A DNA stretch of 31,881 nucleotides from a virus: the IMG/VR virus record IMGVR_UViG_3300046750_000091, positions 1-31,881 of that record; one strand, written 5' to 3'. Shown here in pieces: positions 24,495-31,477 of this stretch. The notes beneath the pieces are model-generated. The model searched no databases, was not told the DNA's origin, and was given only the letters and a program-made list of their open reading frames with translations. Position numbers and translations under genes: made by a program. Each line of letters opens with the position of its first letter. Position 1 is the first letter of the stretch.

Positions 24495-26010
24495 TTGATA
24501 TCTCCTTAATTGGTAGTTCAACTTCGCCTTCGTCAAAGGCAGGAATTATCCAACACCTAAGAGTAGATTTTATTTCGCCTTTCGGGCTGCGCTTAACGAT
24601 GTTCTGCTTGCCAGTGTCTCCACCCATGTCTCGAATCATCTGCATAAGCTGACCTCTGGTTGGCCCAGAGAATCTACGGTGATGCAGGTACTCCAACAAA
24701 CCATCTAGTTTAAACTTCGTTGTACCTCCATCCGTCCATGGCTTGCCCATATCCATTTCCTCTGGGGACATGGCTCGTACATGGCTTGTGCAATAGTTAC
24801 GCAAGTGATCTTTAAACTGTCCTGCGATTGTCAGTTCCGGAGGCACTTCTAAGAAGGTCGCACCTTGCATCAAACTATTGACCAGTTGCTGCCACTTCTG
24901 AGGTTTCATAGTCGGAGGCATCATGTTCTTTTGATCCATGCAAGCACGTTGGAACAACGTCTGATTCTGGAGTTGCTCAGTGCTCAACTGTATTCTGTCT
25001 CCATCCACGTCCATAAAAAACAGGCGAGGCTCAGACAGCATGATCGTAAGACCGCCAACAGTGACAGCGTCCGGTGCATCATTACCTATCCCAAACTTTC
25101 TCGTAGCGCATACTGCAGGATCACAGTAACTCCGCATCGGTTCATCTTTACAGGTGTAGAGATATTCTTTTTTCTCATGCTGCTTTGTGAGATTTACGAT
25201 CTCACTCGAGGGCAGAGGCGGACTAGCTAGTGTCCGGTTGTACCCTTCAAACTCTTGTTGCCACTGATCTGGGCTCTTCATCTTGCAGTACCGAGCCACG
25301 TTAAACAGCGTGTTGTTTCTAAACTCTGTTACAGGTCCATCTGAAAACAAATGCTCGAGGCAAGGAGGTCCATCAGTAAAGTGTTGGCGGGGCTTGGATA
25401 AGCGCATCCCCTCGAGGTCGCTTAAAGATACCCTGGATTTATCCACTGTGTCTAGAAACTCGTCTAACTCCATAGCCTCTGTCTTAGAATTAAAGGCATA
25501 CCGTTGTGGTAGATCCGCGTTAAAGTATGGCATGTTGATAAAGTTACCAACGTCCCCTCTTTCCGCGATGATGGTGTCCTGTTTGGGGAACACCTCACAA
25601 CCACTGTGTCCTAATGCAATGGACATCTCAGTCAAATAATCTCGGATGTCTGCAGCTTGTTCCCAATCTTTTAAGAACAAATACAAGTGAGCACCGCCCG
25701 ACTTGGATCGACAATGAACCAAAGGAAGCTTTAACTTCTGGATTTTGTCCTGCATTTCGTTGTGGTTTAGATCGTATACATCTATGTCAAGCGCACCGAA
25801 CTGGCACTTGTTCTCTTCATTTATAGGGATTGCTCCTACACCGCTCTTCCCGTCGATGTGCAACTGCACTAACGCCTCGGTCAATGGCTCTCGGACAATC
25901 ATGCTTTTTGAATCTGCTTTTCCATTGCGGCCCACCCGTCCTACGGTTGTAGTACCGTGTGCAGATTTGGCCCCAAGAAAAGAGGCAAGCAATCTTCCTG
26001 CTTGTGTCAT
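24478..26010 (-). CDS. Archaeo-eukaryotic primase (AEP)-type primase
   Basis: A 510-residue protein. The AEP catalytic motifs are Asp75-x-Asp77 (FGALDIDVYD), Ser-x-Ser-Gly-Gly-x-His108 (CRSKSGGAHLY) and FPKQD with GNFINMPYF (141-163), consistent with AEP/TOTE-like primases that make primers for replication. A cluster of cysteines at 217, 242, 287, 296 and 301 is likely a Zn or Fe-S site. The C-terminus reads IKEISNDIPF, like the tip of SSB. The start follows AGGAGA 5 bases before ATG 26010. It lies immediately downstream of a terminator, so its level is probably below that of the SSB-like protein. Confidence 0.8.
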   Translation of the reverse strand: MTQAGRLLASFLGAKSAHGTTTVGRVGRNGKADSKSMIVREPLTEALVQLHIDGKSGVGAIPINEENKCQFGALDIDVYDLNHNEMQDKIQKLKLPLVHCRSKSGGAHLYLFLKDWEQAADIRDYLTEMSIALGHSGCEVFPKQDTIIAERGDVGNFINMPYFNADLPQRYAFNSKTEAMELDEFLDTVDKSRVSLSDLEGMRLSKPRQHFTDGPPCLEHLFSDGPVTEFRNNTLFNVARYCKMKSPDQWQQEFEGYNRTLASPPLPSSEIVNLTKQHEKKEYLYTCKDEPMRSYCDPAVCATRKFGIGNDAPDAVTVGGLTIMLSEPRLFFMDVDGDRIQLSTEQLQNQTLFQRACMDQKNMMPPTMKPQKWQQLVNSLMQGATFLEVPPELTIAGQFKDHLRNYCTSHVRAMSPEEMDMGKPWTDGGTTKFKLDGLLEYLHHRRFSGPTRGQLMQMIRDMGGDTGKQNIVKRSPKGEIKSTLRCWIIPAFDEGEVELPIKEISNDIPF

Positions 26011-26021
26011 GGGTGTCTCCT

Positions 26022-26061
26022 AAAAAAAGGCTCACGCTAACGGCCCGTGTCAGCGTGAGCC
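26022..26061 (-). terminator. Strong intrinsic terminator between SSB-like gene and primase gene
   Basis: GGCTCACGCT (26029-26038) is an exact inverted repeat of AGCGTGAGCC (26052-26061), giving a 10-bp GC-rich stem with a 13-base loop, followed on the minus strand by seven T (26028-26022). This is a perfect rho-independent terminator for transcripts of the SSB-like gene. It probably attenuates expression of the primase and the following replication genes. Confidence 0.9.
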
Positions 26062-26068
26062 AAACTAC

Positions 26069-26866
26069 TTAAAACGGGATGGAATCATCATCCTGTACAG
26101 AACTCACAGTTGCCTGATGTTCTGGGTCTTTAGCAGCTTTTAGTTCTCCGGCAGCAACACTGCTGCGGAAGGTGAGAGCCTCTTGAAGAAGGTCACGGTC
26201 ATTGACCAAACCAATCTTCTCGATTGAATAGTTAAACCAAGTACCTTGGTCATTGCTTTCCTCGACAGTGCTGAACTTCCACTGGGTTGCGAACAACGGT
26301 GGTAGAACCATGGCCCCTGTCTTCGGATGCTTAACCTTTTGCATTGCGATCTGTGTCTTCCAACGGCGACTGACCTTCAACTGTGTGGACTTCATGTCGA
26401 TCACAACAGGTTGAGAGATACCATCGGCATCGATCACCAAACAAAAGTGTTGGTCTGACTTGACCAGTTCATTACCGTTAGGCAATATTTCTTTTGAGCC
26501 AGAGCGAGTAGTCTGTTGAAGAACCGGATCGGTTGCATCAATCTCGCCTTGGTAACCGCCGCCCATGTCACGCGGGATAAACTCAAGGTACTTTGTGCTT
26601 TGATAGCAGGGCAATACTGTGATGCCCTCTTCACCAGAGAACTTATCTCCAGTAACAGTGTTGAACATATCCCCTTGCTCTGCACCTTCAATGTACTCTG
26701 CTTCCCTCTTCTTTAACTGGGGAGACATAGCTTGAAGTATACGAACAAACGGGATCTGCATTTCGTCTGCGGCAAAGGTTGCACCTTCACCTGCAAACTC
26801 TAAGATATCGTCCATGATATCGGTTGAGACTGCGGTCTCTTTCTTTTTTGCAACTGCGTTAGCCAT
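26069..26866 (-). CDS. Single-stranded DNA-binding protein candidate
   Basis: A 265-residue protein. The core has IPFVRILQAMSPQLKKREAE and a beta-rich region with FCLVIDADGISQPVVIDM and SRRWKTQIAM. The acidic C-terminus ends VQDDDSIPF, very like the DDDIPF tail by which bacterial SSB recruits partners. OB-fold identity is not proven. It is the second gene of the replication operon, right before the terminator, as expected for a highly made SSB. The start has GAGGA 6 bases upstream and shares a base with the previous TAA (TAATG). Confidence 0.72.
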   Translation of the reverse strand: MANAVAKKKETAVSTDIMDDILEFAGEGATFAADEMQIPFVRILQAMSPQLKKREAEYIEGAEQGDMFNTVTGDKFSGEEGITVLPCYQSTKYLEFIPRDMGGGYQGEIDATDPVLQQTTRSGSKEILPNGNELVKSDQHFCLVIDADGISQPVVIDMKSTQLKVSRRWKTQIAMQKVKHPKTGAMVLPPLFATQWKFSTVEESNDQGTWFNYSIEKIGLVNDRDLLQEALTFRSSVAAGELKAAKDPEHQATVSSVQDDDSIPF

Positions 26867-27426
26867 TATGATTTCCTCTTGATTACAGCGGTGTTAGAAA
26901 TGAATGCCCCGAACAGGTCGAGATCGATTGGTTTACCATCAGTGATTCGTTCTTTGACGAATGCTTTCAATGTTGATGGGTGGACATGTGTCTTGGTCTT
27001 AGGTTCGAAGCCTCGTTCACGCAGGACGCCGACTGCGTCTCCTGCCAAGTTGTCTTCGCCTTTACCAAACGACACAGTGATATCGTTCTTAATGATATCA
27101 TCGAGCCCGTTTGATCTGAGCCAATCGAACGCTTGATCTTTGTTCGCGACAGGGATTGATGCTGCCACAATCATTTTACGTTCTACGGTCATACCGTCTA
27201 CATCCAAACGCTCGACGCCCATCTCATCCATCAAGGCAGGGATGCCTTCAACAGATAGTTTGTGCTTCTCTGCTTTGAGTGCTTTAATGTGGGACTCGGC
27301 ATCCTCGATCTGGGACTCAACGTTTCGCAACGTGCGTACCAAATGACTAAGCTGTTTGCCTGTCCCTGTATCAACTCGACTGACTGCGTCAGCCTCATCG
27401 AATATGTCTTCAAATATATCGTTCAT
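26866..27426 (-). CDS. Coiled-coil protein, first gene of the replication operon, unknown
   Basis: A 186-residue protein. Residues about 27-65 form a coiled coil (LVRTLRNVESQIEDAESHIK). The rest is alpha/beta, containing VERLDVDGMTVERKM and FGKGEDNLAGDAVGVLRERG, ending in a basic KRKS. Similar marine-phage proteins accompany the SSB-like gene (recalled). It could be a recombination, DNA-binding or SSB partner protein. GAGGAAAAA lies about 8 bases upstream of the ATG. It is the first gene after the divergent promoter region, so it is expected to be made early and abundantly. Confidence 0.65.
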   Translation of the reverse strand: MNDIFEDIFDEADAVSRVDTGTGKQLSHLVRTLRNVESQIEDAESHIKALKAEKHKLSVEGIPALMDEMGVERLDVDGMTVERKMIVAASIPVANKDQAFDWLRSNGLDDIIKNDITVSFGKGEDNLAGDAVGVLRERGFEPKTKTHVHPSTLKAFVKERITDGKPIDLDLFGAFISNTAVIKRKS

Positions 27427-27483
27427 AAGTTTTTCCTCTTCAGGGTTGATTTGTGTGGTAACCTCATGCTATCCACAATATAG

Positions 27484-27513
27484 ACAATAGTGGAGGTATG
27501 TGATGGATGTCAA
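27484..27513 (-). promoter_or_regulatory. Candidate sigma-70 promoter of the replication operon
   Basis: On the minus strand, TTGACA (plus 27508-27513) is followed 18 bases later by TATTGT (plus 27484-27489), a 6/6 and 4/6 match to the consensus, with transcription expected to begin near 27477 and a leader of about 50 bases to ATG 27426. The -35 box overlaps the first codons of the oppositely directed SNF2 gene, so the two genes' control is linked. A plus-strand promoter for the helicase (TTGTGT-17-CACAAT) is weaker. Not proven. Confidence 0.45.
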
Positions 27514-28972
27514 CTACAAATTTAAACTTAAACCTTTTGATCACCAGGTAACGGCGCTCGAGCAAGGGTGGGATCGTCCGGAGTTTGGATACTTCATGGA
27601 GATGGGGACCGGAAAGTCAAAGGTATTGATCGACAACATAGGTATGTTGTTCCTCGCAGGTCAGATAAATTTTGCATTGGTGATCGCACCGAAGGGTGTT
27701 TATCGGAACTGGGTGGCTAAAGAAATCCCAGAGCATATGTCTAACGAGGTTCCGCATCGAGTGATTCGGTGGGTGTCAGGTGGTAACAAGAAACAACAGG
27801 CGGAAGTGCAGTCTGTTAAAGAACCGTTCTCTGGCCTGACAATATTTGTCATGAATGTCGAAGCATTCTCTAGTCTCAAAGGAAGTACAGCAGGTAAATG
27901 GTTGAGTCGTGCGCTTGGTCCTTACGGGCTCATAGCTATCGATGAGTCTACAACTATTAAGAACCACAAGGCCAAGCGCTCGAAACAACTAATGAAAATT
28001 GCAGAAGGTTTCAAGTACAGAAGACTCTTGACAGGGTCTCCAGTTACAAAAAGTCCTATGGATATCTATTCGCAGTTCGAATTTATGCGTAAAGGTTTGC
28101 TTGGTCATGAATCCTACTACTCTTTTCAAGGTAGATACGCTGTCACGCAGCGTCGAAGCATGGGCGCTCAAGCTTTCCAACAGATCGTAGGGTACAAGAA
28201 CATCGATGAACTTACAAATAAGATTGACATGTTTGCCTATCGGGTTCTCAAGAAAGACTGTCTCGATCTTCCGGATAAAATTTACACCGCTCGATACGTT
28301 ACACTGACAAGTGAGCAGCTAAAGATGTACGAAAACCTACAGCAACAGGCGCTCGTTATGTTCGAGGATGGAGAAATGGTGTCGGCCCCTGCAATTATTA
28401 CGCAGATGCTTCGGCTGCAGCAGGTAATGTCCGGACATCTCAAGACTGATGATGGAGAAATGAAGTACTTTCCATCACGCCGCATGGATGCCCTCGATGA
28501 AATCATGGAAGAACACCAGGGCAAAGCTATTATCTGGTCTAGATTCCGGTATGACATCAAACAAATCACCGACATGCTCAATAAAAAGTTTGGCCCTGGA
28601 TCTGCAGCAGCATACTTCGGAGACACAAAGGATGATGAACGCAATCAGATAGTAAAGAACTTTCAGAATCCGAACCACCCGCTAAGATTCTTTGTCGGGA
28701 ATCCATCAACAGCGGGTTATGGTCTAACGTTGACCGAAGCTAACCTTGTGGTGTACTATGCCAATGACTACAACTTGGAGACACGCATCCAATCTGAGGA
28801 TCGGGCCCACCGGATCGGGCAAAAACACAACGTTACATACGTTGACCTGATCACAGAAGGCACAATCGATGAGAAAATTGTGGAGTCTTTGAGAGGAAAG
28901 ATAAACATCGGAGCCAAAGTGCTCGGAGAAGAGGCAAGAGAATGGCTAAGTTTGAAGCCCACGAAGAAATAA
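27503..28972 (+). CDS. SNF2-family helicase/ATPase
   Basis: A 489-residue SF2 protein. Walker A is MGTGKS (34-39), motif II DEST (147-150, LIAIDESTTIKNHK), motif III LLTGSP (175-180), a C-terminal lobe with GYGLTLTEANLVVYYAND, and motif VI DRAHRIGQ (433-440). This set is that of SNF2/Rad54-like DNA translocases. The start is ATG 27503 (GGAGG 6 bases upstream), not the GTG at 27500. It is separated and divergent from the other replication genes, with its own small partner downstream. The role is probably fork remodelling or recombination-dependent replication. Confidence 0.9.
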   Translation: MDVNYKFKLKPFDHQVTALEQGWDRPEFGYFMEMGTGKSKVLIDNIGMLFLAGQINFALVIAPKGVYRNWVAKEIPEHMSNEVPHRVIRWVSGGNKKQQAEVQSVKEPFSGLTIFVMNVEAFSSLKGSTAGKWLSRALGPYGLIAIDESTTIKNHKAKRSKQLMKIAEGFKYRRLLTGSPVTKSPMDIYSQFEFMRKGLLGHESYYSFQGRYAVTQRRSMGAQAFQQIVGYKNIDELTNKIDMFAYRVLKKDCLDLPDKIYTARYVTLTSEQLKMYENLQQQALVMFEDGEMVSAPAIITQMLRLQQVMSGHLKTDDGEMKYFPSRRMDALDEIMEEHQGKAIIWSRFRYDIKQITDMLNKKFGPGSAAAYFGDTKDDERNQIVKNFQNPNHPLRFFVGNPSTAGYGLTLTEANLVVYYANDYNLETRIQSEDRAHRIGQKHNVTYVDLITEGTIDEKIVESLRGKINIGAKVLGEEAREWLSLKPTKK

Positions 28973-29196
28973 TAGAAACCATGGTGGACTTTAAGAAAGG
29001 ACTTCGGACTCTCGATACAGGGACCAAGGTCCTTGCCGAACAGACGGGGCTCGAGGATGATGTCGCCCGTGCATTACTCAGAGGCATGAACAAATCATAC
29101 TCAACAGTCACGCAGATCAGAGGCTACTCAAAAGAAAAACCCTATCAGATCGAAGGCAAGAATAAAAAAAGGCTCCTTAAAAAAGGAGCCTGTTAG
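28942..29196 (+). CDS. Small basic partner of the SNF2 helicase, unknown
   Basis: An 84-residue protein whose ATG 28942 lies 31 bases before the helicase stop, in another frame. Helical: EAHEEIIETMVDFKKGLRTL, then VARALLRGMNKSYSTV. The C-terminus is very basic (KGKNKKRLLKKGAC-like), fit for DNA binding. Its last codons contain the minus-strand terminator hairpin, so the coding sequence and terminator share bases. It may be an accessory of the helicase. The function was not recognised. Confidence 0.6.
   Translation: MAKFEAHEEIIETMVDFKKGLRTLDTGTKVLAEQTGLEDDVARALLRGMNKSYSTVTQIRGYSKEKPYQIEGKNKKRLLKKGAC
29164..29190 (-). terminator. Strong minus-strand terminator inside the end of a plus-strand gene
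   Basis: GGCTCCTT (29171-29178) and AAGGAGCC (29183-29190) form an exact 8-bp inverted repeat with a 4-base loop. Seven T follow on the minus strand (29170-29164). It should stop leftward transcription of the small-gene cluster before it runs into the convergent helicase pair. On the plus strand the following TGTTAGTTTGG is a poorer T tract, so plus termination is probably weaker. Confidence 0.88.
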
Positions 29197-29248
29197 TTTG
29201 GTAGCATAGGACTACCGAGCAGTGTATGGAATACCCTAACAATACATG

Positions 29249-29428
29249 TTAAGTGTCATGCTGTCGAGAATGAAAGTCATGTGCCTGACGTATCAACACT
29301 GACAGTTGTCGAGCCATGGACCTTTGTTCTTTCTCTGCGATCAAACGCAGCAAGTCATGATCCTCTTTTATTAATCCAACGTTCTGAAACTTTTGTTTCT
29401 CAGACTCTTTCATCTTTTTTCTAGCCAT
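29249..29428 (-). CDS. Small ribbon-helix-helix-like DNA-binding protein
   Basis: A 59-residue basic protein from ATG 29428. The longer frame from 29470 has no ribosome site, while GGGGG lies a few bases upstream of 29428. The sequence MARKKMKESEKQKFQNVGL leads to DHDLLRLIAEKEQRSMARQLSVLIR, a strand plus two helices like Arc/CopG repressors. It is the last gene of the leftward small-gene cluster. An inverted repeat lies immediately upstream and may be its operator. Role: probably a repressor of its own or of nearby early genes, inferred from fold and site. Confidence 0.6.
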   Translation of the reverse strand: MARKKMKESEKQKFQNVGLIKEDHDLLRLIAEKEQRSMARQLSVLIRQAHDFHSRQHDT

Positions 29429-29429
29429 G

Positions 29430-29484
29430 TCAGCCCCCAGTTGTTTTGTAAATGTTGATTGTACATACACAAGTTGGGGGCTGA
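29430..29484 (-). promoter_or_regulatory. Long inverted repeat upstream of the RHH-like gene, possible operator
   Basis: TCAGCCCCCAGTTGT (29430-29444) and ACAAGTTGGGGGCTGA (29469-29484) are inverted copies with one base insertion/mismatch, about 24 bases apart. They flank a -10-like TACAAT on the minus strand within the spacer. Dyad arms of this length around a start region fit a repressor operator, possibly used by the ribbon-helix-helix protein coded just downstream. As a cruciform or RNA hairpin it could also mask the ribosome site. Confidence 0.5.
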
Positions 29485-29500
29485 ACGCAAGTAGTTAGAT

Positions 29501-30025
29501 TTAGACAGGCAAGACTATGCGATAAGACTCTGTGCTTTCCAACGGTTGGTCTTCGTCGGAAAGAAACTCGTCTATTCGAGACATAGAAATGTTATCTTCT
29601 TCCAAGTGTTCAGCTAATTCGTCTGCAGTCCACCACTCAGGGCTCTCAACCATGGTGGCTCGGATCACTGCGAAGTCTTGAACCTTTGGATCTACTAAGA
29701 CGGGCTTGGATTCTTCAGCTTGCTCAACCGTGGTGGCTCGAACACAGCGCCAAGGTATGTGGGCTCTCTTGTCCGCGTAGTTTGGTACGCATCTTGCATC
29801 AACCAAATCCCCTCGATCAAAGTTCAGAAGGTTTACGATACGAGCATTGAAGAATACTGCTTCCCCCTCATCGGTTATACCAAACGCGCTCCTAGATTCA
29901 GTTAAATTTTCAATCATCACATACATAGATTCTGTATTGAAGTTATGCTCTGAGGTGTGAGTGAAATTTTCCAACTGCTTACGCGCTTGGTGGTTGTTCA
30001 TGTATGCTGTCCTTATCTTATGCAT
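29501..30025 (-). CDS. Early-region protein with possible OB-like domain
   Basis: A 174-residue protein. The middle (EAVFFNARIVNLLNFDRGDLV, then DARCVPNYADKRAHIPWRCVR) looks like an OB-fold-type beta barrel known in some marine-phage proteins of unknown role. The acidic C-terminal third repeats a VRATxVE-like segment (VRATTVEQAEE, then VIRATMVESPEW), followed by an acidic helix. ATG 30025 overlaps the previous TAA (ATGCATAA). ATG 30001 also has an AAGGACA site and cannot be excluded. Acidic, cytoplasmic and of unknown function; ssDNA or RNA mimicry is conceivable. Confidence 0.6.
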   Translation of the reverse strand: MHKIRTAYMNNHQARKQLENFTHTSEHNFNTESMYVMIENLTESRSAFGITDEGEAVFFNARIVNLLNFDRGDLVDARCVPNYADKRAHIPWRCVRATTVEQAEESKPVLVDPKVQDFAVIRATMVESPEWWTADELAEHLEEDNISMSRIDEFLSDEDQPLESTESYRIVLPV

Positions 30026-30320
30026 TTGAAATGTCCTTTAACGGAAGTTTGTCTCGTTTAATAATATTGCAAACCATTGTCTCCGATACACACAACAGGT
30101 CTGCAATCGTGGTCACGTCTAGTTTTTTATGCAAAAGAATATTTATCCGGCGAGATCTTTCGCTAATCTTTTGCTCCGGAGTAGAAGGAGAACGTCTTTT
30201 AATTCCCGTTCTTAGTGATTCCTGGTTGTGCATGTGAGCAATTCTAGGCTTCTTAATAACGTCCATTTGATTCTGTTTGATCCATGCCCTTCGAAACCTG
30301 TGCTCTTGTTCCGGTGTCAT
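30018..30320 (-). CDS. Small helix-turn-helix protein
   Basis: A 100-residue basic protein. The N-terminus has many Lys/Arg (FRRAWIKQNQMDVIKKPR), then a Ser/Pro linker, and LDVTTIADLLCVSETMVCNI near the C-terminus is a helix-turn-helix of the small homeodomain-like type. GGGAGG 5 bases before ATG 30320 is a strong ribosome site. The start overlaps the previous TGA (ATGA). Probably a DNA-binding regulator of the small-gene cluster or of later genes; no ligand domain. Confidence 0.6.
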   Translation of the reverse strand: MTPEQEHRFRRAWIKQNQMDVIKKPRIAHMHNQESLRTGIKRRSPSTPEQKISERSRRINILLHKKLDVTTIADLLCVSETMVCNIIKRDKLPLKDISNA

Positions 30321-30520
30321 ATGTTCCTCCCTTTCTGTCTGAGGTTACTGGTGAAAGAACGTAGTTCCCCCACCGCGTTAAAGATTTCATCGTTGAGTGA
30401 AGGTCTCGCGTCTTTGCGAAACCTTTCTTCCTGCAGACGATCAACTTTATTCCTTAAATAAGTAAGGTTCTGCTCCTCTGCGGGTGTTAGTGTCTTAGTG
30501 CATTCTTTCTTTAGGGACAT
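30317..30520 (-). CDS. Small basic coiled-coil protein
   Basis: A 67-residue, strongly basic protein with an amphipathic helix (LTPAEEQNLTYLRNKVDRLQ) and Arg/Lys-rich continuation. The start lies within the end of the upstream gene (26-base overlap), with AGAGGA about 11 bases before the ATG, and its stop overlaps the next ATG, the coupling pattern of this cluster. No known family recognised. Possibly a DNA- or RNA-associated early protein. Confidence 0.5.
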   Translation of the reverse strand: MSLKKECTKTLTPAEEQNLTYLRNKVDRLQEERFRKDARPSLNDEIFNAVGELRSFTSNLRQKGRNI

Positions 30521-30899
30521 TGTTTAATCGATCCTCTGCTGATTTAGATGAAATTTGTGACAGCATTTTGAATCCGAACTCCATGTCTTGAGGACTCCAG
30601 AACTGAGATGCCATAGTCATGAGAGTAGCAACCACATCGTCTGGATCCATATCCTCCGGCAATACTCGCATGAGATTGTGAACAAGATGTCCCTTTTCCA
30701 TTACGCTTTCTGGATAAAACTCAGAGTGAGTGTCCATCATACCATCAAACACTAGAGACACAGTCCAATATTCAAACTTCTTTGAGTCTAGGTTTAGTTC
30801 CGGAAGTATGTGGTCGATCCAATCTTGAACCTCGATCCATGTGTCCATGAACGCGGCCTCGAAACCCGAGTGTTCGGTCTTCGTTGTTATTTGATACAC
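30495..30899 (-). CDS. Unknown early-region protein
   Basis: A 134-residue acidic protein from GTG 30899, one base after the previous TAA, with GGGAAAA about 8 bases upstream. Its sequence has Trp-rich helices (DTWIEVQDWIDHILPELNLD), then YWTVSLVFDGMMDTHSEFYP and PEDMDPDDVVATLMTMAS. It is mainly helical, with no Cys motif and no membrane segment. Not recognised. It could be a host-takeover protein, as such unrelated acidic proteins are common in phage early clusters. Confidence 0.55.
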   Translation of the reverse strand: MYQITTKTEHSGFEAAFMDTWIEVQDWIDHILPELNLDSKKFEYWTVSLVFDGMMDTHSEFYPESVMEKGHLVHNLMRVLPEDMDPDDVVATLMTMASQFWSPQDMEFGFKMLSQISSKSAEDRLNNVPKERMH

Positions 30900-30900
30900 G

Positions 30901-31047
30901 TTATTTTCCCTTTCTCATCCAATTAATTTCCTCAAGTAACTCTAGCTTTTCAGCCGTTACTTTCTCCAACGCCTTCAGCAGTCTTGCTATCTCGTTGGTT
31001 TGCTTTGCCATCTTGGAATGCATGGCTGCAGTTCTTTTATCAGACAT
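30901..31047 (-). CDS. 48-residue coiled-coil mini-protein
   Basis: An open frame from ATG 31047 (overlapping the previous gene's TGA by 8 bases) to TAA 30903-30901, one base before the next GTG. The protein starts MSDKRTAAMHSKMAKQTNEI and continues as a leucine-rich, mixed-charge helix (ARLLKALEKVTAEKLELLEEI) predicted to form a coiled coil. It ends in a basic RKGK. Small size plus tight junctions on both sides support a real gene. Function unknown; a dimeric regulator or adaptor is possible. Confidence 0.55.
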   Translation of the reverse strand: MSDKRTAAMHSKMAKQTNEIARLLKALEKVTAEKLELLEEINWMRKGK

Positions 31048-31231
31048 CTAGATCCTCGAAACCTTCGTCCTCGATATCGCCATAGCCGTTGCAATACTCG
31101 CAGTCCTCGAGCCGCGTGTCTAAATATCCAACGTCACGGTTTATGTTGTGAGGTACAGCGTACTCTACCTCGACTTGTCCATGCCCGTCACATTCTGGGC
31201 ATGGCATTCTTCGTTCTTTAACACTGCTCAT
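31040..31231 (-). CDS. Two-CxxCxGxG zinc protein (DnaJ-type zinc motif)
   Basis: A 63-residue protein from ATG 31231 (AGAAGGA about 8 bases upstream, better than 31276, which lies in the upstream gene). It has CPECDGHG (residues 11-18) and CEYCNGYG (44-51), two full CxxCxGxG repeats as in the DnaJ zinc domain or in small zinc proteins, separated by 25 residues, then an acidic tail. Two repeats can bind one zinc. It has no J domain. It may be a mini-chaperone or zinc-binding regulator. HMO-2011-type phages are reported to carry a DnaJ-like central domain inside their polymerase, so a free-standing version is of interest. Confidence 0.7.
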   Translation of the reverse strand: MSSVKERRMPCPECDGHGQVEVEYAVPHNINRDVGYLDTRLEDCEYCNGYGDIEDEGFEDLDV

Positions 31232-31235
31232 TGAT

Positions 31236-31469
31236 TTATCCTTCTCTGTTAATCTCCAACCAATTATGTCCCTCATTATCGATGGCTTCTTTGATTCTGT
31301 CCAACTCTATTTCGAATTGTTTGTTGTATCTTTGGTTGTAGGTTCCCGTCTGCTTAGATGCAGCAGACAATTTATCCACAGTCCAATGATGAACTGTGTA
31401 GATTATGCTTTCTGAAAGTCTCTCTTCAGAGGGAGCCTGATGCCCCCGTATCGCGCCATTTTTTGTCAT
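31236..31469 (-). CDS. Unknown early-region protein, 77 residues
   Basis: A 77-residue protein from ATG 31469 with AGGAGA just upstream. Helical, with mixed charge (TVDKLSAASKQTGTYNQRYN, then EIELDRIKEAIDNEG). No metal-binding or HTH signature. It lies between two other small genes in the leftward cluster, 4 bases from the zinc-protein start. Not recognised. Confidence 0.55.
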   Translation of the reverse strand: MTKNGAIRGHQAPSEERLSESIIYTVHHWTVDKLSAASKQTGTYNQRYNKQFEIELDRIKEAIDNEGHNWLEINREG

Positions 31470-31477
31470 GATATCTC

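Noticed and set aside
30001-30001. Alternative ATG for the 174-residue early protein
   Set aside because: Also has AAGGACA, but the upstream ATG 30025 overlaps the previous stop as elsewhere in the cluster; kept as a stated alternative only.
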